From: Neorhizobium vignae
GTDB lineage: Bacteria > Pseudomonadota > Alphaproteobacteria > Rhizobiales > Rhizobiaceae
Reading direction: 5' to 3'
Assembly (NCBI RefSeq): GCF_000732195.1
Contig: NZ_JNNU01000007.1
Location: 62,001-126,000 of the forward strand
Length of the DNA stretch: 64,000 bases
Shown here: piece after piece, positions 9,283-19,045 of the stretch
How positions within the stretch are numbered: position 1 is the stretch's first letter
How the letters are laid out: every line of letters begins with the position of its first letter
Translations under genes and position numbers: made by a program
The notes under the pieces: model-generated
What the model was told of the DNA's origin: nothing
Databases searched by the model: none
The model's input: only the letters and a program-made list of their open reading frames with translations

Positions 9283-11610
9283 TCAGGATTGAACCTGCAG
9301 ATTTGGCTGCGAGGCTTCCACGACGGCGAGCGCCGCCATGTTCACCACGCCGCGGGATGTCACCGAGGACGACAGGATATGCGCCGGCTGGGCTGCCCCG
9401 AGGAGAATGGGGCCGACATGCAGAGCGTCCGTGAGGTTACGGACCAGACCGAGCGAGATGTTTGCCGCATCGAGATTCGGGAAAACCAGCAGGTTGGCTT
9501 CGCCGGTCAGCGAACTGTCCGGCATGGCCCGCTTGCGCAGCGTTTCCGACAATGCCGAGCCACCCTGCATTTCGCCGTCCACTTCCAGCTCCGGCGCTCG
9601 CTGGCGCACCAGCTTCAGGGCCGCCCGCATCTTCTGGGCGCTTTCGGAATCGCGCGAACCGAAGTTCGAGTGGCAGATCAGCGCCGCCTTCGGGGTGATG
9701 CCGAACCGGCGGATTTCCTCTGCCGCCAGAATGGTGATCTCGGCGATCTCCTGCGCGGATGGATTGTAGTTCACGAACGTGTCGGTGAAGAACATCGCGC
9801 CGCGCTGCGAGATCACCAGGCTGAGGCCGGAGAAGGCGCAGACATCCGGCCGCTTGCCGATGATCTGGTTCACGTCGCTGAGATGCTTGTCGAAACGGCC
9901 CTCGACGCCGCAGATCAGCGCGTCCGCATCGCCGCGCTTGACCGCCAGCGCGCCGATCACCGTATTGTTGGTGCGCACGATGGTGCGCGCCGCTTCCGGA
10001 TTGATGCCTTCGCGGCCGACCAGTGCGAAATATTCGTCGACATAGTCGCGATAGCGCGGATCGTCTTCCGGGTTGACCACGGCGAAATCGACATTCGGGC
10101 GGATGCGGATGCCGAAACGGGCAAGCCGCGCCTCGATGACGGAAGGGCGCCCGATCAGGATCGGGGTCGCCGTCTTTTCCTCGAGCAGAACCTGGGCGGC
10201 GCGCAAGACGCGTTCGTCCTCGCCTTCGGAGAAGATCACGCGGTTCTTTTCAGAAACCTTGGCGGCGCTGAAGATCGGCTTCATGACGAAGCCGGAGCGC
10301 CAGACGAAGCGGTTCAGCTGGTCGAGATAGGCTTCGAAATCCTGGATTGGCCGGGATGCGACGCCGGTCTCGGCAGCTGCCCTGGCAACCGCCGGTGCGA
10401 TTCGCAGGATGAGGCGCGGGTCGAAAGGCGAGGGGATGAGGTAGTCGGCTCCAAAGATGGGAGTCTCGCCGGAATAGGCGCGCGCCGCGACGTCGGAGAC
10501 TTCCTCGCGCGCAAGCGCCGCGATGGCCTTGACCGCCGCCATCTTCATTTCCTCGTTGATCGTCCGGGCGCCGCAATCGAGCGCCCCGCGGAAGATGTAC
10601 GGGAAGCAGAGCACGTTGTTGACCTGGTTCGGGAAGTCCGAACGGCCGGTGCAGATCATCGCGTCGGGGCGGGCGGCGCGGGCAAGCTCGGGCATGATTT
10701 CCGGCGTCGGATTGGCAAGCGCCATGATCAGCGGCTTTTCCGCCATCTGTGCCAGCAGTTCGGGCTTCAGCACACCCGCGGCGGAGAGGCCGAGAAACAC
10801 GTCGGCGCCGCCGATGCTGTCGGCAAGGACACGCTTTTCGGACTTCTGGGCGTAGATTTCCTTCCACTCGTCCATCAGCGTATTGCGCCCGTCATAGACG
10901 AGGCCTTCGATGTCGTGGACCCAGATATTCTCCTTTTTCGCGCCGAGCGAGACGAGGAGATGCAGGCAGGCGAGCGCGGCAGCACCCGCGCCTGACGTGA
11001 CGATCTTGACGTCGGCGATGTTCTTGCCCGCGAGCTCCAGCCCGTTCAAGACGGCGGCAGCGACGATGATCGCCGTGCCGTGCTGGTCGTCGTGGAAGAC
11101 CGGGATGTTCATCTTTTCGCGCAGCCGGCGCTCGACTTCGAAACATTCCGGCGACTTGATGTCTTCGAGGTTGATGCCGCCGAAGGTCGGCTCCAGCGCC
11201 GAAACGGTCGAGACCATCGCCTCGATGCCGGGCGCGTCGATCTCGATGTCGAAGACGTCGATTCCGGCGAATTTCTTGAAGAGGACGGCCTTGCCTTCCA
11301 TGACCGGCTTCGAAGCCAGCGGGCCGATATTGCCAAGGCCAAGCACGGCCGAGCCGTTCGAAACGACGGCGACGAGATTGGCGCGGGCGGTATAGTAAGC
11401 CGCCATGTCGGGATTGTCGCGGATTGCCAGGCAAGGTGCCGCAACGCCGGGGGAATAGGCAAGCGCCAGGTCGCGCTGGTTGCCAAGCGGCTTGGTGGCC
11501 TGAATTTCAAGCTTGCCGGGCCGCGGGTAGCGGTGGAAGAACAGCGCCTGTTCGTCGAGATCGCCGCTGACCGGCACGGCCGGCGATTTCGGTTTGTCCT
11601 GCGCGTTCAT
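9283..11610 (-). CDS. dme: NAD(P)-malic enzyme fused to phosphotransacetylase-like domain
   Basis: Oxidatively decarboxylates malate to pyruvate, linking C4-dicarboxylates to acetyl-CoA. The N-terminal malic enzyme half (about residues 1-430) has the catalytic tyrosine in YSPGVAAPC (Y52), [14 protein letters not shown], and DDQHGT at 174-179. The C-terminal half (about 440-775) is a phosphate acetyltransferase-like domain, known in rhizobial Dme and Tme and in MaeB, with no proven Pta activity in these proteins. At 775 residues it has normal length. The start has an excellent ribosome site (AGGAGGAACC before ATG). The nearby bluB gene resembles the Sinorhizobium dme neighbourhood as I remember it, so I prefer dme over tme. 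The coenzyme cannot be read from sequence. Confidence 0.9.
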   Translation of the reverse strand: MNAQDKPKSPAVPVSGDLDEQALFFHRYPRPGKLEIQATKPLGNQRDLALAYSPGVAAPCLAIRDNPDMAAYYTARANLVAVVSNGSAVLGLGNIGPLASKPVMEGKAVLFKKFAGIDVFDIEIDAPGIEAMVSTVSALEPTFGGINLEDIKSPECFEVERRLREKMNIPVFHDDQHGTAIIVAAAVLNGLELAGKNIADVKIVTSGAGAAALACLHLLVSLGAKKENIWVHDIEGLVYDGRNTLMDEWKEIYAQKSEKRVLADSIGGADVFLGLSAAGVLKPELLAQMAEKPLIMALANPTPEIMPELARAARPDAMICTGRSDFPNQVNNVLCFPYIFRGALDCGARTINEEMKMAAVKAIAALAREEVSDVAARAYSGETPIFGADYLIPSPFDPRLILRIAPAVARAAAETGVASRPIQDFEAYLDQLNRFVWRSGFVMKPIFSAAKVSEKNRVIFSEGEDERVLRAAQVLLEEKTATPILIGRPSVIEARLARFGIRIRPNVDFAVVNPEDDPRYRDYVDEYFALVGREGINPEAARTIVRTNNTVIGALAVKRGDADALICGVEGRFDKHLSDVNQIIGKRPDVCAFSGLSLVISQRGAMFFTDTFVNYNPSAQEIAEITILAAEEIRRFGITPKAALICHSNFGSRDSESAQKMRAALKLVRQRAPELEVDGEMQGGSALSETLRKRAMPDSSLTGEANLLVFPNLDAANISLGLVRNLTDALHVGPILLGAAQPAHILSSSVTSRGVVNMAALAVVEASQPNLQVQS

Positions 11611-11830
11611 GGTTCCTCCTGGCTTGTTTGTTTTGTGTCTGAGGGGTCGAAAGGAGAGACCTCTCCTTACATCAATCGACCGGAAGCGACAGCAGCTAAT
11701 TTGCGGTCATGGCGGAAATTGGAACATGGCCGATTGGGCGCCGGGATGCACCTTTCCCGGTCCCTGTCATCATCCTGAAACACGAGTCTGGTTTTGAAGC
11801 CAACAGAAGCGGCAGCGAAAGGACGACTTC

Positions 11831-12646
11831 GTGACCGGTGAGATGGATACAAGACATTTCAGAACGCTCTTCATTTCAGACGTTCATCTGGGCTCCAAGG
11901 CAGCCCGAACGGACTTCCTCCTGGATTTCCTGCGCTATCATGAAGCGGATACCATCTTCCTGGTCGGCGACATCATCGACGGCTGGCGGCTGAAGCGCAA
12001 CTGGTACTGGCCGCAGGGCTGCAACGACGTGGTTCAGAAGCTGCTGCGCAAGGCGCGCAAGGGCACCCGCATCGTCTACATCCCCGGCAACCACGACGAA
12101 TTCCTACGTTCCTTCCCGGGCACGCATTTCGGCGGCATCGAAGTTGCCGAGCGCGAAATCTACGAGATGGCCGACGGCAAGAAATACCTGGTCCTGCATG
12201 GCGACGAATTCGACGTCGTGGTCCGCAACGCCCGCCTGCTCGCCTATCTCGGCGACTGGGCTTATGACGCGGCGATCGTCATCAATATCGGGCTCGCCGC
12301 CATCCGCCGCCGCCTCGGCATGCCCTACTGGTCCTTCTCCGCCTGGGCCAAGCTGCAGGTCAAGCACGCGGTCAATTTCATCGGCGAGTTCCAGCGGGTC
12401 GTCGCCGACGAAGCCCGCCGCAACAATGTCGATGGCGTCATCTGCGGCCATATCCATCATGCCGTCATGGAAGACATCGACGGCATCCACTACGTCAATA
12501 CCGGCGACTGGGTGGAAAGCTGCACGGCGATCGCCGAAAACTTCGACGGCACGCTGGAGATGATCTCCTGGCAGAACGTCGCCGCCACGGCGGAGATCAA
12601 GTCCCTGCCGGCGCCGCAATCCGTCGAGGACATGCAGGCGGCGTGA
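11831..12646 (+). CDS. LpxH-like metallophosphoesterase
   Basis: A 271-residue calcineurin-like phosphoesterase. All metal-binding blocks are present: SDVHLG, VGDIIDG, PGNHDE, LHGDEFD and CGHIHH. Such proteins are usually annotated as UDP-2,3-diacylglucosamine diphosphatase, the lipid A step done by LpxH. Most alphaproteobacteria use the unrelated LpxI for that step, so the substrate here is uncertain. The start is GTG 11831, which has AAAGGA seven bases upstream; ATG 11843 (MDTRHF) is an alternative with a poorly spaced site. The gene stands alone, divergent from dme. Confidence 0.8.
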   Translation: MTGEMDTRHFRTLFISDVHLGSKAARTDFLLDFLRYHEADTIFLVGDIIDGWRLKRNWYWPQGCNDVVQKLLRKARKGTRIVYIPGNHDEFLRSFPGTHFGGIEVAEREIYEMADGKKYLVLHGDEFDVVVRNARLLAYLGDWAYDAAIVINIGLAAIRRRLGMPYWSFSAWAKLQVKHAVNFIGEFQRVVADEARRNNVDGVICGHIHHAVMEDIDGIHYVNTGDWVESCTAIAENFDGTLEMISWQNVAATAEIKSLPAPQSVEDMQAA

Positions 12647-12713
12647 GCGGCCTGCAACAGACGGACGGGCCAGCCTCAGGGCTATATCTTGCCATAGGCA
12701 GGCACAAGGGTGT

Positions 12714-13943
12714 GTGTTAGGTAAGCTGAAACTTCAGCAACCCACCCGTGAAATCGTGATTCCCTCAAATACGGCGCAGACAGCGCCCCGGTTCTTCCAG
12801 TTGCGCTGTGCGATCGCCTATGGGGCGCCGCTCGGGGTGAACGGAGTGATTCTGCCCTATCTGCCCGTCTGGCTCGACGGGCTTGCCTTTACCGAATTCG
12901 AAATCGGCCTCGTGCTCGCAGCCCAGCTTTTCCTGCGGGTGGCTGCGGCCCCGGTGGCCGGTCTGCTTGCCGACCGCATGACGGAACGGACCCTGATGCT
13001 CGCCTGGTCCGGTGCCCTGTCGCTGCTGACGGCGTTCGCCATGTTCTTCACCCGCGATTTCTGGCCGGTTCTCATCGTCATCGCCGTTCAGGCGGCGGTC
13101 TTCGCACCCTATGCGCCGATCGTCGAATCGATCGCCGTCAGCGGCGTCCGGCGCTGGGGTTTCCAGTATGGCTCGATGCGCGTGTGGGGCTCGGTCGGCT
13201 TCGTGGCCGTGGCGCTGCTCGTCGGCGAACTCCGCGGCTTCTGGGGTTTCCAGGCCATTCCATGGGCGATAGCGGTCGGTTTTCTCCTGACCGTCGCCGT
13301 TGCATTCGCGGCTCCGAAGCTCGGCCGGGCGGTTGCAAGGCCGGACCCGGACAGGATGCCTCAGCAAAGCTCGCTCAGAAGGCTCGACCTGCACGTGCTG
13401 ATGATCGGCGCGTCGGTGGCGCAGGCGGGGCACGGCATGTTCTATACGTTCGGCACCATCCATTGGCAGCAGATCGGGTTTTCGAGCGGCTCGATCGGCG
13501 TCCTGTGGAGCGCGGCCGTCGTGTCGGAGATCATCGTCTTTTTCGCGGCGGGCTGGATCGCCAGACGGATTTCTCCCTGGACGCTGATGCGGGTCGGATG
13601 CGCGGTCGCGGTGGTCCGCTGGACGCTCTTTCCGATGCCGCTCGACTTCTGGGGATATCTGGCGCTGCAGGCCACTCACGCCTTCACGTTCGCCTTCGTC
13701 CATATCGGCATCCAGCACCGGCTGGTCGAGGCGGTGCGCGAGGACCAGGAAGCCTCGATGCAGGGCGCCTATGTCTTCTATAACGGCGTCTTTCTTGCGC
13801 TTGCGACGGTGCTTTCCGGCCTGCTCTACCGTCAGTTCGGCCCGCCGAGCTACGTGGCGATGTCGATCCTGGCGCTGGTCGGCCTGTCGATCATCGCGCT
13901 TGCGGCAAGAATTCAGCCCCAGAGGGTCGATTCCGGCGGGTAG
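12714..13943 (+). CDS. MFS transporter of the HcaT/MFS_1-like type
   Basis: A 409-residue inner-membrane protein with about twelve hydrophobic segments, beginning with VNGVILPYLPVWL and containing the MFS loop-type motif GLLADRMTER after the second segment. The pattern resembles the phenylpropionate-permease-like branch; the substrate is unknown. The start is uncertain: no ATG is near, and I use GTG 12714 (AAGG just upstream); GTG 12756 is an alternative. Its last 31 bases overlap the 3' end of the convergent epimerase gene. Confidence 0.8.
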   Translation: MLGKLKLQQPTREIVIPSNTAQTAPRFFQLRCAIAYGAPLGVNGVILPYLPVWLDGLAFTEFEIGLVLAAQLFLRVAAAPVAGLLADRMTERTLMLAWSGALSLLTAFAMFFTRDFWPVLIVIAVQAAVFAPYAPIVESIAVSGVRRWGFQYGSMRVWGSVGFVAVALLVGELRGFWGFQAIPWAIAVGFLLTVAVAFAAPKLGRAVARPDPDRMPQQSSLRRLDLHVLMIGASVAQAGHGMFYTFGTIHWQQIGFSSGSIGVLWSAAVVSEIIVFFAAGWIARRISPWTLMRVGCAVAVVRWTLFPMPLDFWGYLALQATHAFTFAFVHIGIQHRLVEAVREDQEASMQGAYVFYNGVFLALATVLSGLLYRQFGPPSYVAMSILALVGLSIIALAARIQPQRVDSGG

Positions 13944-14896
13944 ACGAGGGACCCTTCGTAGCGCAGCCCGTCCGGCCGGTCGCGGGAAAGCAACAGCGGC
14001 CCGTCGAGATCCGCATAGTCCGCATCCTGGGCAAGCAGCACGGCCGGCGCCATGGCGAGCGAGGAGCCGACCATGCAGCCGATCATCACGGCAAATCCGA
14101 GCCGCTGTGCTTCCGCCTTCATGGCGAGGGCTTCGGTGAGCCCGCCGGTCTTGTCGAGCTTGATGTTGACCGCGTCGTACCGGTCGCGAAGGCTTTCCAG
14201 GTCACTGGTCGCATGCACGCTTTCATCGGCGCAGACGGAAACGAGGCGGCGGATACGGCCGAGCGCCGCGTCCCGCCCGGCTGGCAACGGCTGTTCGATC
14301 AGCGACACATTGGTTTCGGCGGCGATTGCCATGTGGTGGGCGAGGTTTTCCTCGGTCCATCCTTCGTTTGCATCGACGATGATCCGCGTGGCCGGCGCGG
14401 CGTCACGAACGGCCCTCAGCCGCGCTTCGTCGTTGTCGGTTCCGAGCTTGACTTTAAGAAGCGGACGTTGCGCATTCCTGGCTGCTTCGGCAGCCATGGC
14501 CTCCGGTTCCCCGAGCGACAGCGTGAAGGCGGTGACGAAGGGTTTGCGGCTGGTAGCGCCGATCATATCGGCAACACGCTGCCCGCTCAGCTTCGCCTCG
14601 AGATCCCAGAGAGCGCAGTCGACGGCATTTCGCGCGGCACCCGGCTCCATCCGCCTCCGCAATTCTTCGCGTGTCAGACCGGCACGGATGGCATCGGCGA
14701 CCGCTTCTATGTCCGCCATCACACCGTCCAGGCTCTCGCCGTAACGCTTGTAGGGCACGCATTCGCCGCGGCCGGAAACGCCGTCCTCACTGACGGTGCA
14801 GGTAATCACCTCCGCTTCGGTCTTGGAGCCACGGGAAATCGTGAAGGAACCGGCGATCGGAAAGGTTTCTATTGTGGCTTGGAGGTGACGGCTCAT
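13913..14896 (-). CDS. L-Ala-D/L-Glu (dipeptide) epimerase
   Basis: An enolase-superfamily enzyme of the muconate lactonising subgroup, 327 residues. It has the acid-base lysine pair in LLKVKLG, the three metal ligands in VDANEGW, IEQPLPAG and CADESVH, and the second catalytic lysine in NIKLDKTGG. The N-terminal capping domain (ETFPIAGSFTISRG) matches YcjG-type dipeptide epimerases, which help recycle murein peptides by converting L-Ala-D-Glu to L-Ala-L-Glu. No murein-recycling partner gene is adjacent, so the exact substrate is inferred. The start ATG 14896 is the first in frame. Confidence 0.85.
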   Translation of the reverse strand: MSRHLQATIETFPIAGSFTISRGSKTEAEVITCTVSEDGVSGRGECVPYKRYGESLDGVMADIEAVADAIRAGLTREELRRRMEPGAARNAVDCALWDLEAKLSGQRVADMIGATSRKPFVTAFTLSLGEPEAMAAEAARNAQRPLLKVKLGTDNDEARLRAVRDAAPATRIIVDANEGWTEENLAHHMAIAAETNVSLIEQPLPAGRDAALGRIRRLVSVCADESVHATSDLESLRDRYDAVNIKLDKTGGLTEALAMKAEAQRLGFAVMIGCMVGSSLAMAPAVLLAQDADYADLDGPLLLSRDRPDGLRYEGSLVYPPESTLWG

Positions 14897-15015
14897 GGTT
14901 TTACGCGTCCCGTTTATGGCAAATCCCTATGAGGTGGCTATATTGCCGGTCTCGAAAGTGCGATCAACCGCATGATATTGAAACTTCAGACAAGCTTGAA
15001 ACGCGAAAGAAACAC

Positions 15016-16161
15016 GTGACGTTCCAGCCAGCCGAAATCAAGGCCGAATCTATGCCCGGCGACGGCGGCGAGCGGTACGTGCTGGCCGGCGAATGGCGTG
15101 GTCCGACGATCGGGCCGGTGCTCAAGGAGTTCGAGCAGTTCGAACAGGCCAAGAGCCAGGGAAAGGTGGAGATCGATCTTACCGGCATAACCGGCGTCGA
15201 TACCGCCGGCGCCTGGCTGATCCGCAGGCTGATGACCGCCAAGGGCGGGCAGGGCGGGGAAGCTGCCCTGGTGGGCGGCGAAGGCCCGATCCGCGAGTTG
15301 ATCGGCGTCTTGCCCGAACATACTCCTGCACCACCTGTGGACGACGGGCCAAAGGGAAACCTGTTCGAGCGGCTGTTTGGGCCGATCGGCGAGGTGATGG
15401 TTTCGCTCGGCGGTGATTTCTATGCGGCCATGCACATTCTGGGATCGGCGGTTCGCGGTGCGCAGATGAAGTTCGGCCGTGGCGCCGGCGTCTCGCCGGC
15501 CTCGGTCGTCACTCATATCGATCGCATGGGCGTGCGTGCCGTGCCGATCATCGTGCTGATGTCCTTCCTGATCGGAGCGATCATCGCCCAGCAGGGCGCC
15601 TTCCAGCTGCGGTATTTCGGCGCCGAGATCTTCGTCGTCGACCTCGTCGGCATCCTGCAGCTTCGCGAGATCGGCGTGCTCCTGACGGCGATCATGATCG
15701 CCGGCCGTTCCGGCAGCGCCATCACCGCCGAAATCGGTTCGATGAAGATGCGCGAAGAGATCGATGCGTTGACGGTGATCGGCCTCAATCCGATCGGCGT
15801 GCTGATCTTCCCGCGCCTCGTGGCCCTGACCGTGGCGCTGCCGCTTCTGACGATCATCGCCAATTTTTCGGCGCTGTTCGGGGCGGCCGTCGTCGCCCTC
15901 GTCTATTCCGGCATTACCTTCGATACCTATCTCTCGCGCCTCCACGAAGCGATCGACCATACGTCCGTTGCCTCCGGCATGATCAAGGCGCCATTCATGG
16001 CGCTCGCGATCGGCATCGTTGCCGCCGTCGAGGGCATGAAGGTCGGCGGCAGCGCCGAATCGCTCGGCCAGCACGTCACCACCTCTGTGGTGAAATCGAT
16101 CTTCGCCGTCATCTTCATGGATGCGATGTTCGCCCTCTTCTATTCCGCGATCAATTTCTGA
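15016..16161 (+). CDS. mlaE: MlaE-family ABC transporter permease with STAS-like N-terminus
   Basis: Inner-membrane permease of an Mla-type system that moves phospholipids between the membranes. The first 120 or so residues form a STAS-like domain (VEIDLTGITGVDTAGAWLI), as in rhizobial homologues. The MlaE domain follows, with LREIGVLLTAIMIAGRSGSA, the family hallmark, and about five membrane segments. I start at GTG 15016, giving 381 residues; ATG 15052 is possible, and the open frame further upstream to 14872 looks unrelated. Its stop overlaps the start of the ATPase gene by one base (TGATG), so the operon is translationally coupled. Confidence 0.9.
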   Translation: MTFQPAEIKAESMPGDGGERYVLAGEWRGPTIGPVLKEFEQFEQAKSQGKVEIDLTGITGVDTAGAWLIRRLMTAKGGQGGEAALVGGEGPIRELIGVLPEHTPAPPVDDGPKGNLFERLFGPIGEVMVSLGGDFYAAMHILGSAVRGAQMKFGRGAGVSPASVVTHIDRMGVRAVPIIVLMSFLIGAIIAQQGAFQLRYFGAEIFVVDLVGILQLREIGVLLTAIMIAGRSGSAITAEIGSMKMREEIDALTVIGLNPIGVLIFPRLVALTVALPLLTIIANFSALFGAAVVALVYSGITFDTYLSRLHEAIDHTSVASGMIKAPFMALAIGIVAAVEGMKVGGSAESLGQHVTTSVVKSIFAVIFMDAMFALFYSAINF

Positions 16162-17006
16162 TGGAGAAGGGTTTGCAAGAGGCACCGCAGGCCGAGATGG
16201 TGGACAAGGCGAACGGCCGGCAGGTCGTTCTGTCGGTGCGCGACCTGACGGTCGGCTTCGGCGACAAGCTGGTGCTCGACCACCTGAACCTCGACATCTA
16301 TCGCGGCGAGATCCTTGGCTTCGTCGGTGCATCCGGCACCGGCAAGTCGGTGCTGATGCGCACCGTGCTCAGCCTTCTGCCGCACCGTTCCGGCACGATC
16401 CACATCCTCGGCGCCGACTACGACACCGTTTCGGAAGACGAGCGCATGGCGCTCGACACGCGGCTCGGCGTGCTCTTCCAGCATGGAGCGCTGTTCTCGG
16501 CCCTGACGGTGAAGGAGAACATTCAGCTGCCGATGCGCGAATATCTCGACCTGCCGCAGTCGCTGATGGATGAGCTCGCCTACCTGAAGATCGAGATGGT
16601 CGGCCTGCCGCCTGACGCAGCCGACAAATATCCCTCGGAACTGTCCGGCGGCATGATCAAGCGCGCCGCACTGGCGCGGGCCCTGTCGCTCGATCCGGAC
16701 CTGGTTTTCCTCGACGAGCCGACCTCCGGCCTCGACCCGATCGGCGCTGCCGATTTCGATGCGCTGATCGCCAGGTTGCGCGACACGCTGGGCCTGACCG
16801 TCTACATGGTGACACACGACCTCGATAGCCTCTTCTCCGTCTGCGACAGAATAGCTGTGCTCGGCGAGAAACGGGTCTTGGTGGAAGGTACGCTAGAGGA
16901 TATGTTTGCCTGTGACGATCCATGGGTACAGTCCTATTTCCGCGGCAAGCGGGCGCGGTCAGTCGTGGTCCAAGAAAAGCAGCCTGCGGCAGAAGTAGAA
17001 GAGTGA
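16161..17006 (+). CDS. mlaF: Mla-type ABC transporter ATPase
   Basis: Cytoplasmic ATPase of the lipid transporter, 281 residues. Walker A is GASGTGKS at 56-63, the signature is ELSGGMIKRAALARA, Walker B is LVFLDEPTSGLDP and the switch histidine is in VTHD. The long spacing and the LFQHGALFSALTV stretch are typical of MlaF. Its ATG shares a base with the mlaE stop, and the MCE-protein gene starts 8 bases after its end. Confidence 0.93.
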   Translation: MEKGLQEAPQAEMVDKANGRQVVLSVRDLTVGFGDKLVLDHLNLDIYRGEILGFVGASGTGKSVLMRTVLSLLPHRSGTIHILGADYDTVSEDERMALDTRLGVLFQHGALFSALTVKENIQLPMREYLDLPQSLMDELAYLKIEMVGLPPDAADKYPSELSGGMIKRAALARALSLDPDLVFLDEPTSGLDPIGAADFDALIARLRDTLGLTVYMVTHDLDSLFSVCDRIAVLGEKRVLVEGTLEDMFACDDPWVQSYFRGKRARSVVVQEKQPAAEVEE

Positions 17007-17014
17007 CGTAATCT

Positions 17015-18385
17015 ATGGAAACGAGAGCCAACTACGCCCTTGTCGGTTTCTTCACCTTGCTGGTGATTGCTGCCGCTTTCGGCTTCGTCTACTGGATGGC
17101 GCAATCCGGCCGCGGCGGACCGACGGCTGAACTGGCGATCCGCATCCCGGGCTCGGCCAACGGCCTGTCGGTCGGCTCTCCGGTTCGCTTCAACGGCATT
17201 CCCGTGGGTTCGGTGCGCAGCCTCACGATCGATCCGGACGATCCCCGTTATTCGATCGCCTTCACCGAAGTGCGGGCCGATGCGCCCGTCTATCAGTCCA
17301 CCCAGGCTGCACTCGAAGTGCAGGGCCTGACGGGGGCTGCCTATATCGAGCTTTCCGGCGGCGCCAAGGGGGAAGAGAACATCCTCCAGAAATCGATCGA
17401 GACCGGCCGTCCGGCCGTGCTGATCGCCGAGCAGTCGAGCGTCACCAACCTGCTCGCCACCGCCGACAAGATCCTCGACCGGGCAGACGCGGCGATCAGC
17501 GATATTCAAGGCTTCGTCGCCGATGCCAGAGGTCCGCTGACCCAGACAATCCGCAATGTGGAAACCTTCACCTCGGCGCTTGCCCAGAATTCCGACAGTA
17601 TCGACAAGTTCCTGAACAGCCTCGCGACGCTTTCCACGACGATCGACCGGGTCTCCGGAACGCTGAACTCCACGCTTGCAGCCGCCGAACGGCTGGTGAG
17701 CGCGATCGATGCGGAAAAGATCAATGCCGTGGTCTCCAATACGGAGCGCGCCACGCGCAATATCGCCACCGCCTCCGACAAGTTCGACGATCTGGTGACC
17801 AATGTCCGGAACGCCGCCGCCAATTTCGAGAAGGTGGGAGCTGACGCCCAGGTCCTTCTGAAGCGCGCCGATACCGTTCTGGGTGCCGTCAATACCGATC
17901 AGGTCGCAACGACGATCCGCAATATTACCGCAGCTTCCGAGGATGCCCGCCAGACCATGGGCTCGGCCCGCAGCGTGGTCGACAATTTCGCTCACCGGAA
18001 GGACGATATCGACCGCGCGATCGGCGATTTCACCGATCTGGCAAAGAAGCTCAACGACGCTTCGAGCCGCGTCGACGGCATTCTTGCCAAGGTGGACGGA
18101 CTTGTGTCGAGCGACGACTCGCAGGGCCTGTTTGCCGAGGCGCGCAAGACGCTGGAATCCTTCCGCGCCGTCGCCGACAATATCAATGCCCGGGTCGGGC
18201 CGATCGCCGACAACCTGTCGCGCTTCTCGGCAGGCGGCCTCAGGGACATCCAGACGCTGGTCAACGACGCGCGCCGCACGGTGCAGTCGCTCGACCAGAC
18301 GATCACCAATTTCGACCAGAACCCGCAGCGGCTGATCTTCGGCGGCGAGACGGTGAAGGAATATGACGGCAGGACGCGGCGGTAA
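17015..18385 (+). CDS. mlaD: MlaD/MCE-family substrate-binding protein
   Basis: A 456-residue periplasm-facing protein anchored by one N-terminal membrane segment (about residues 8-28, ALVGFFTLLVIAAAFGFVYW). A single MCE domain follows (about 40-120, with SVGSPVRFNGIPVGSVRSL), the domain that forms the hexameric lipid-binding ring. Then comes a long helical tail with many TIDR/LVDNF-type repeats, much longer than E. coli MlaD and more like Mce/YebT tails that build a needle across the periplasm. It lies third in the mla operon. Confidence 0.92.
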   Translation: METRANYALVGFFTLLVIAAAFGFVYWMAQSGRGGPTAELAIRIPGSANGLSVGSPVRFNGIPVGSVRSLTIDPDDPRYSIAFTEVRADAPVYQSTQAALEVQGLTGAAYIELSGGAKGEENILQKSIETGRPAVLIAEQSSVTNLLATADKILDRADAAISDIQGFVADARGPLTQTIRNVETFTSALAQNSDSIDKFLNSLATLSTTIDRVSGTLNSTLAAAERLVSAIDAEKINAVVSNTERATRNIATASDKFDDLVTNVRNAAANFEKVGADAQVLLKRADTVLGAVNTDQVATTIRNITAASEDARQTMGSARSVVDNFAHRKDDIDRAIGDFTDLAKKLNDASSRVDGILAKVDGLVSSDDSQGLFAEARKTLESFRAVADNINARVGPIADNLSRFSAGGLRDIQTLVNDARRTVQSLDQTITNFDQNPQRLIFGGETVKEYDGRTRR

Positions 18386-18420
18386 GCGCGGCGTTTTCAG
18401 TGTTTGACAGTGGGGTTTTG

Positions 18421-19038
18421 ATGACCGGTTCGGAGTTACTGATGCGACGTGCGGCGACCCGCGCCTCGGCTTTGCTTGTCCTGCCGCTGATTGCGGCTCT
18501 GGTGAGCGGCTGCGGCAGTAAGGCGAACAACGACACGTTCGATCTGTCGATCACTCCCTCGGGCCAGGGTGCTTCCGCCCGCAACCGGCAGATCCTGGTG
18601 CCGGAACCCACGGCGTTGAAGCTGCTGAACAGCGAGCAGGTGATCGTGCGCGTTTCGCCCTCCGAGATCCAGTATCTTGCCGATTCCCGCTGGGGCGACC
18701 GCCTGCCGGCCCTCGTCCAGTCGAAGCTGGTCGAAGCCTTTGAAAACTCCGGCCGCCTCGGCGGCGTCGGCAAGCCGGGGCAGGGCCTTGCGATCGACTA
18801 CCAGGTCGTGACCGATATCCGCGCCTTCGAGGTGACCGCCGGCAGCCCCCGCCTCGCCAATGTCGAGATTTCGGCAAAAATCCTCAACGACCGCAACGGC
18901 ACGGTGCGCGCCCAGAGCGTGTTCAAGGCGACGTCTCCGGTCTCGGGCGCCGAGAACCGCCATTTCATCGAGGCGCTGGATCGCGCCTTCGCCAAGGTCG
19001 GCGCGGAGATCGTCGACTGGTCGCTGAAGTCGATGTGA
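18421..19038 (+). CDS. ABC-type transport auxiliary lipoprotein (PqiC-like)
   Basis: A 205-residue lipoprotein with lipobox LVSGC (lipidated C31). The mature part includes RQILVPEPTALKLLNSEQVIVR and SRWGDRLPALVQSKLVEAFE, typical of the PqiC/DUF330 auxiliary lipoproteins that accompany MCE systems at the outer membrane. I choose ATG 18421, preceded by AGTGGGG, over the upstream ATG at 18400. It is the fourth gene of the mla operon and probably takes the place that MlaA or MlaC would hold in enterobacteria (inference). Confidence 0.85.
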   Translation: MTGSELLMRRAATRASALLVLPLIAALVSGCGSKANNDTFDLSITPSGQGASARNRQILVPEPTALKLLNSEQVIVRVSPSEIQYLADSRWGDRLPALVQSKLVEAFENSGRLGGVGKPGQGLAIDYQVVTDIRAFEVTAGSPRLANVEISAKILNDRNGTVRAQSVFKATSPVSGAENRHFIEALDRAFAKVGAEIVDWSLKSM

Positions 19039-19045
19039 TGCATCA

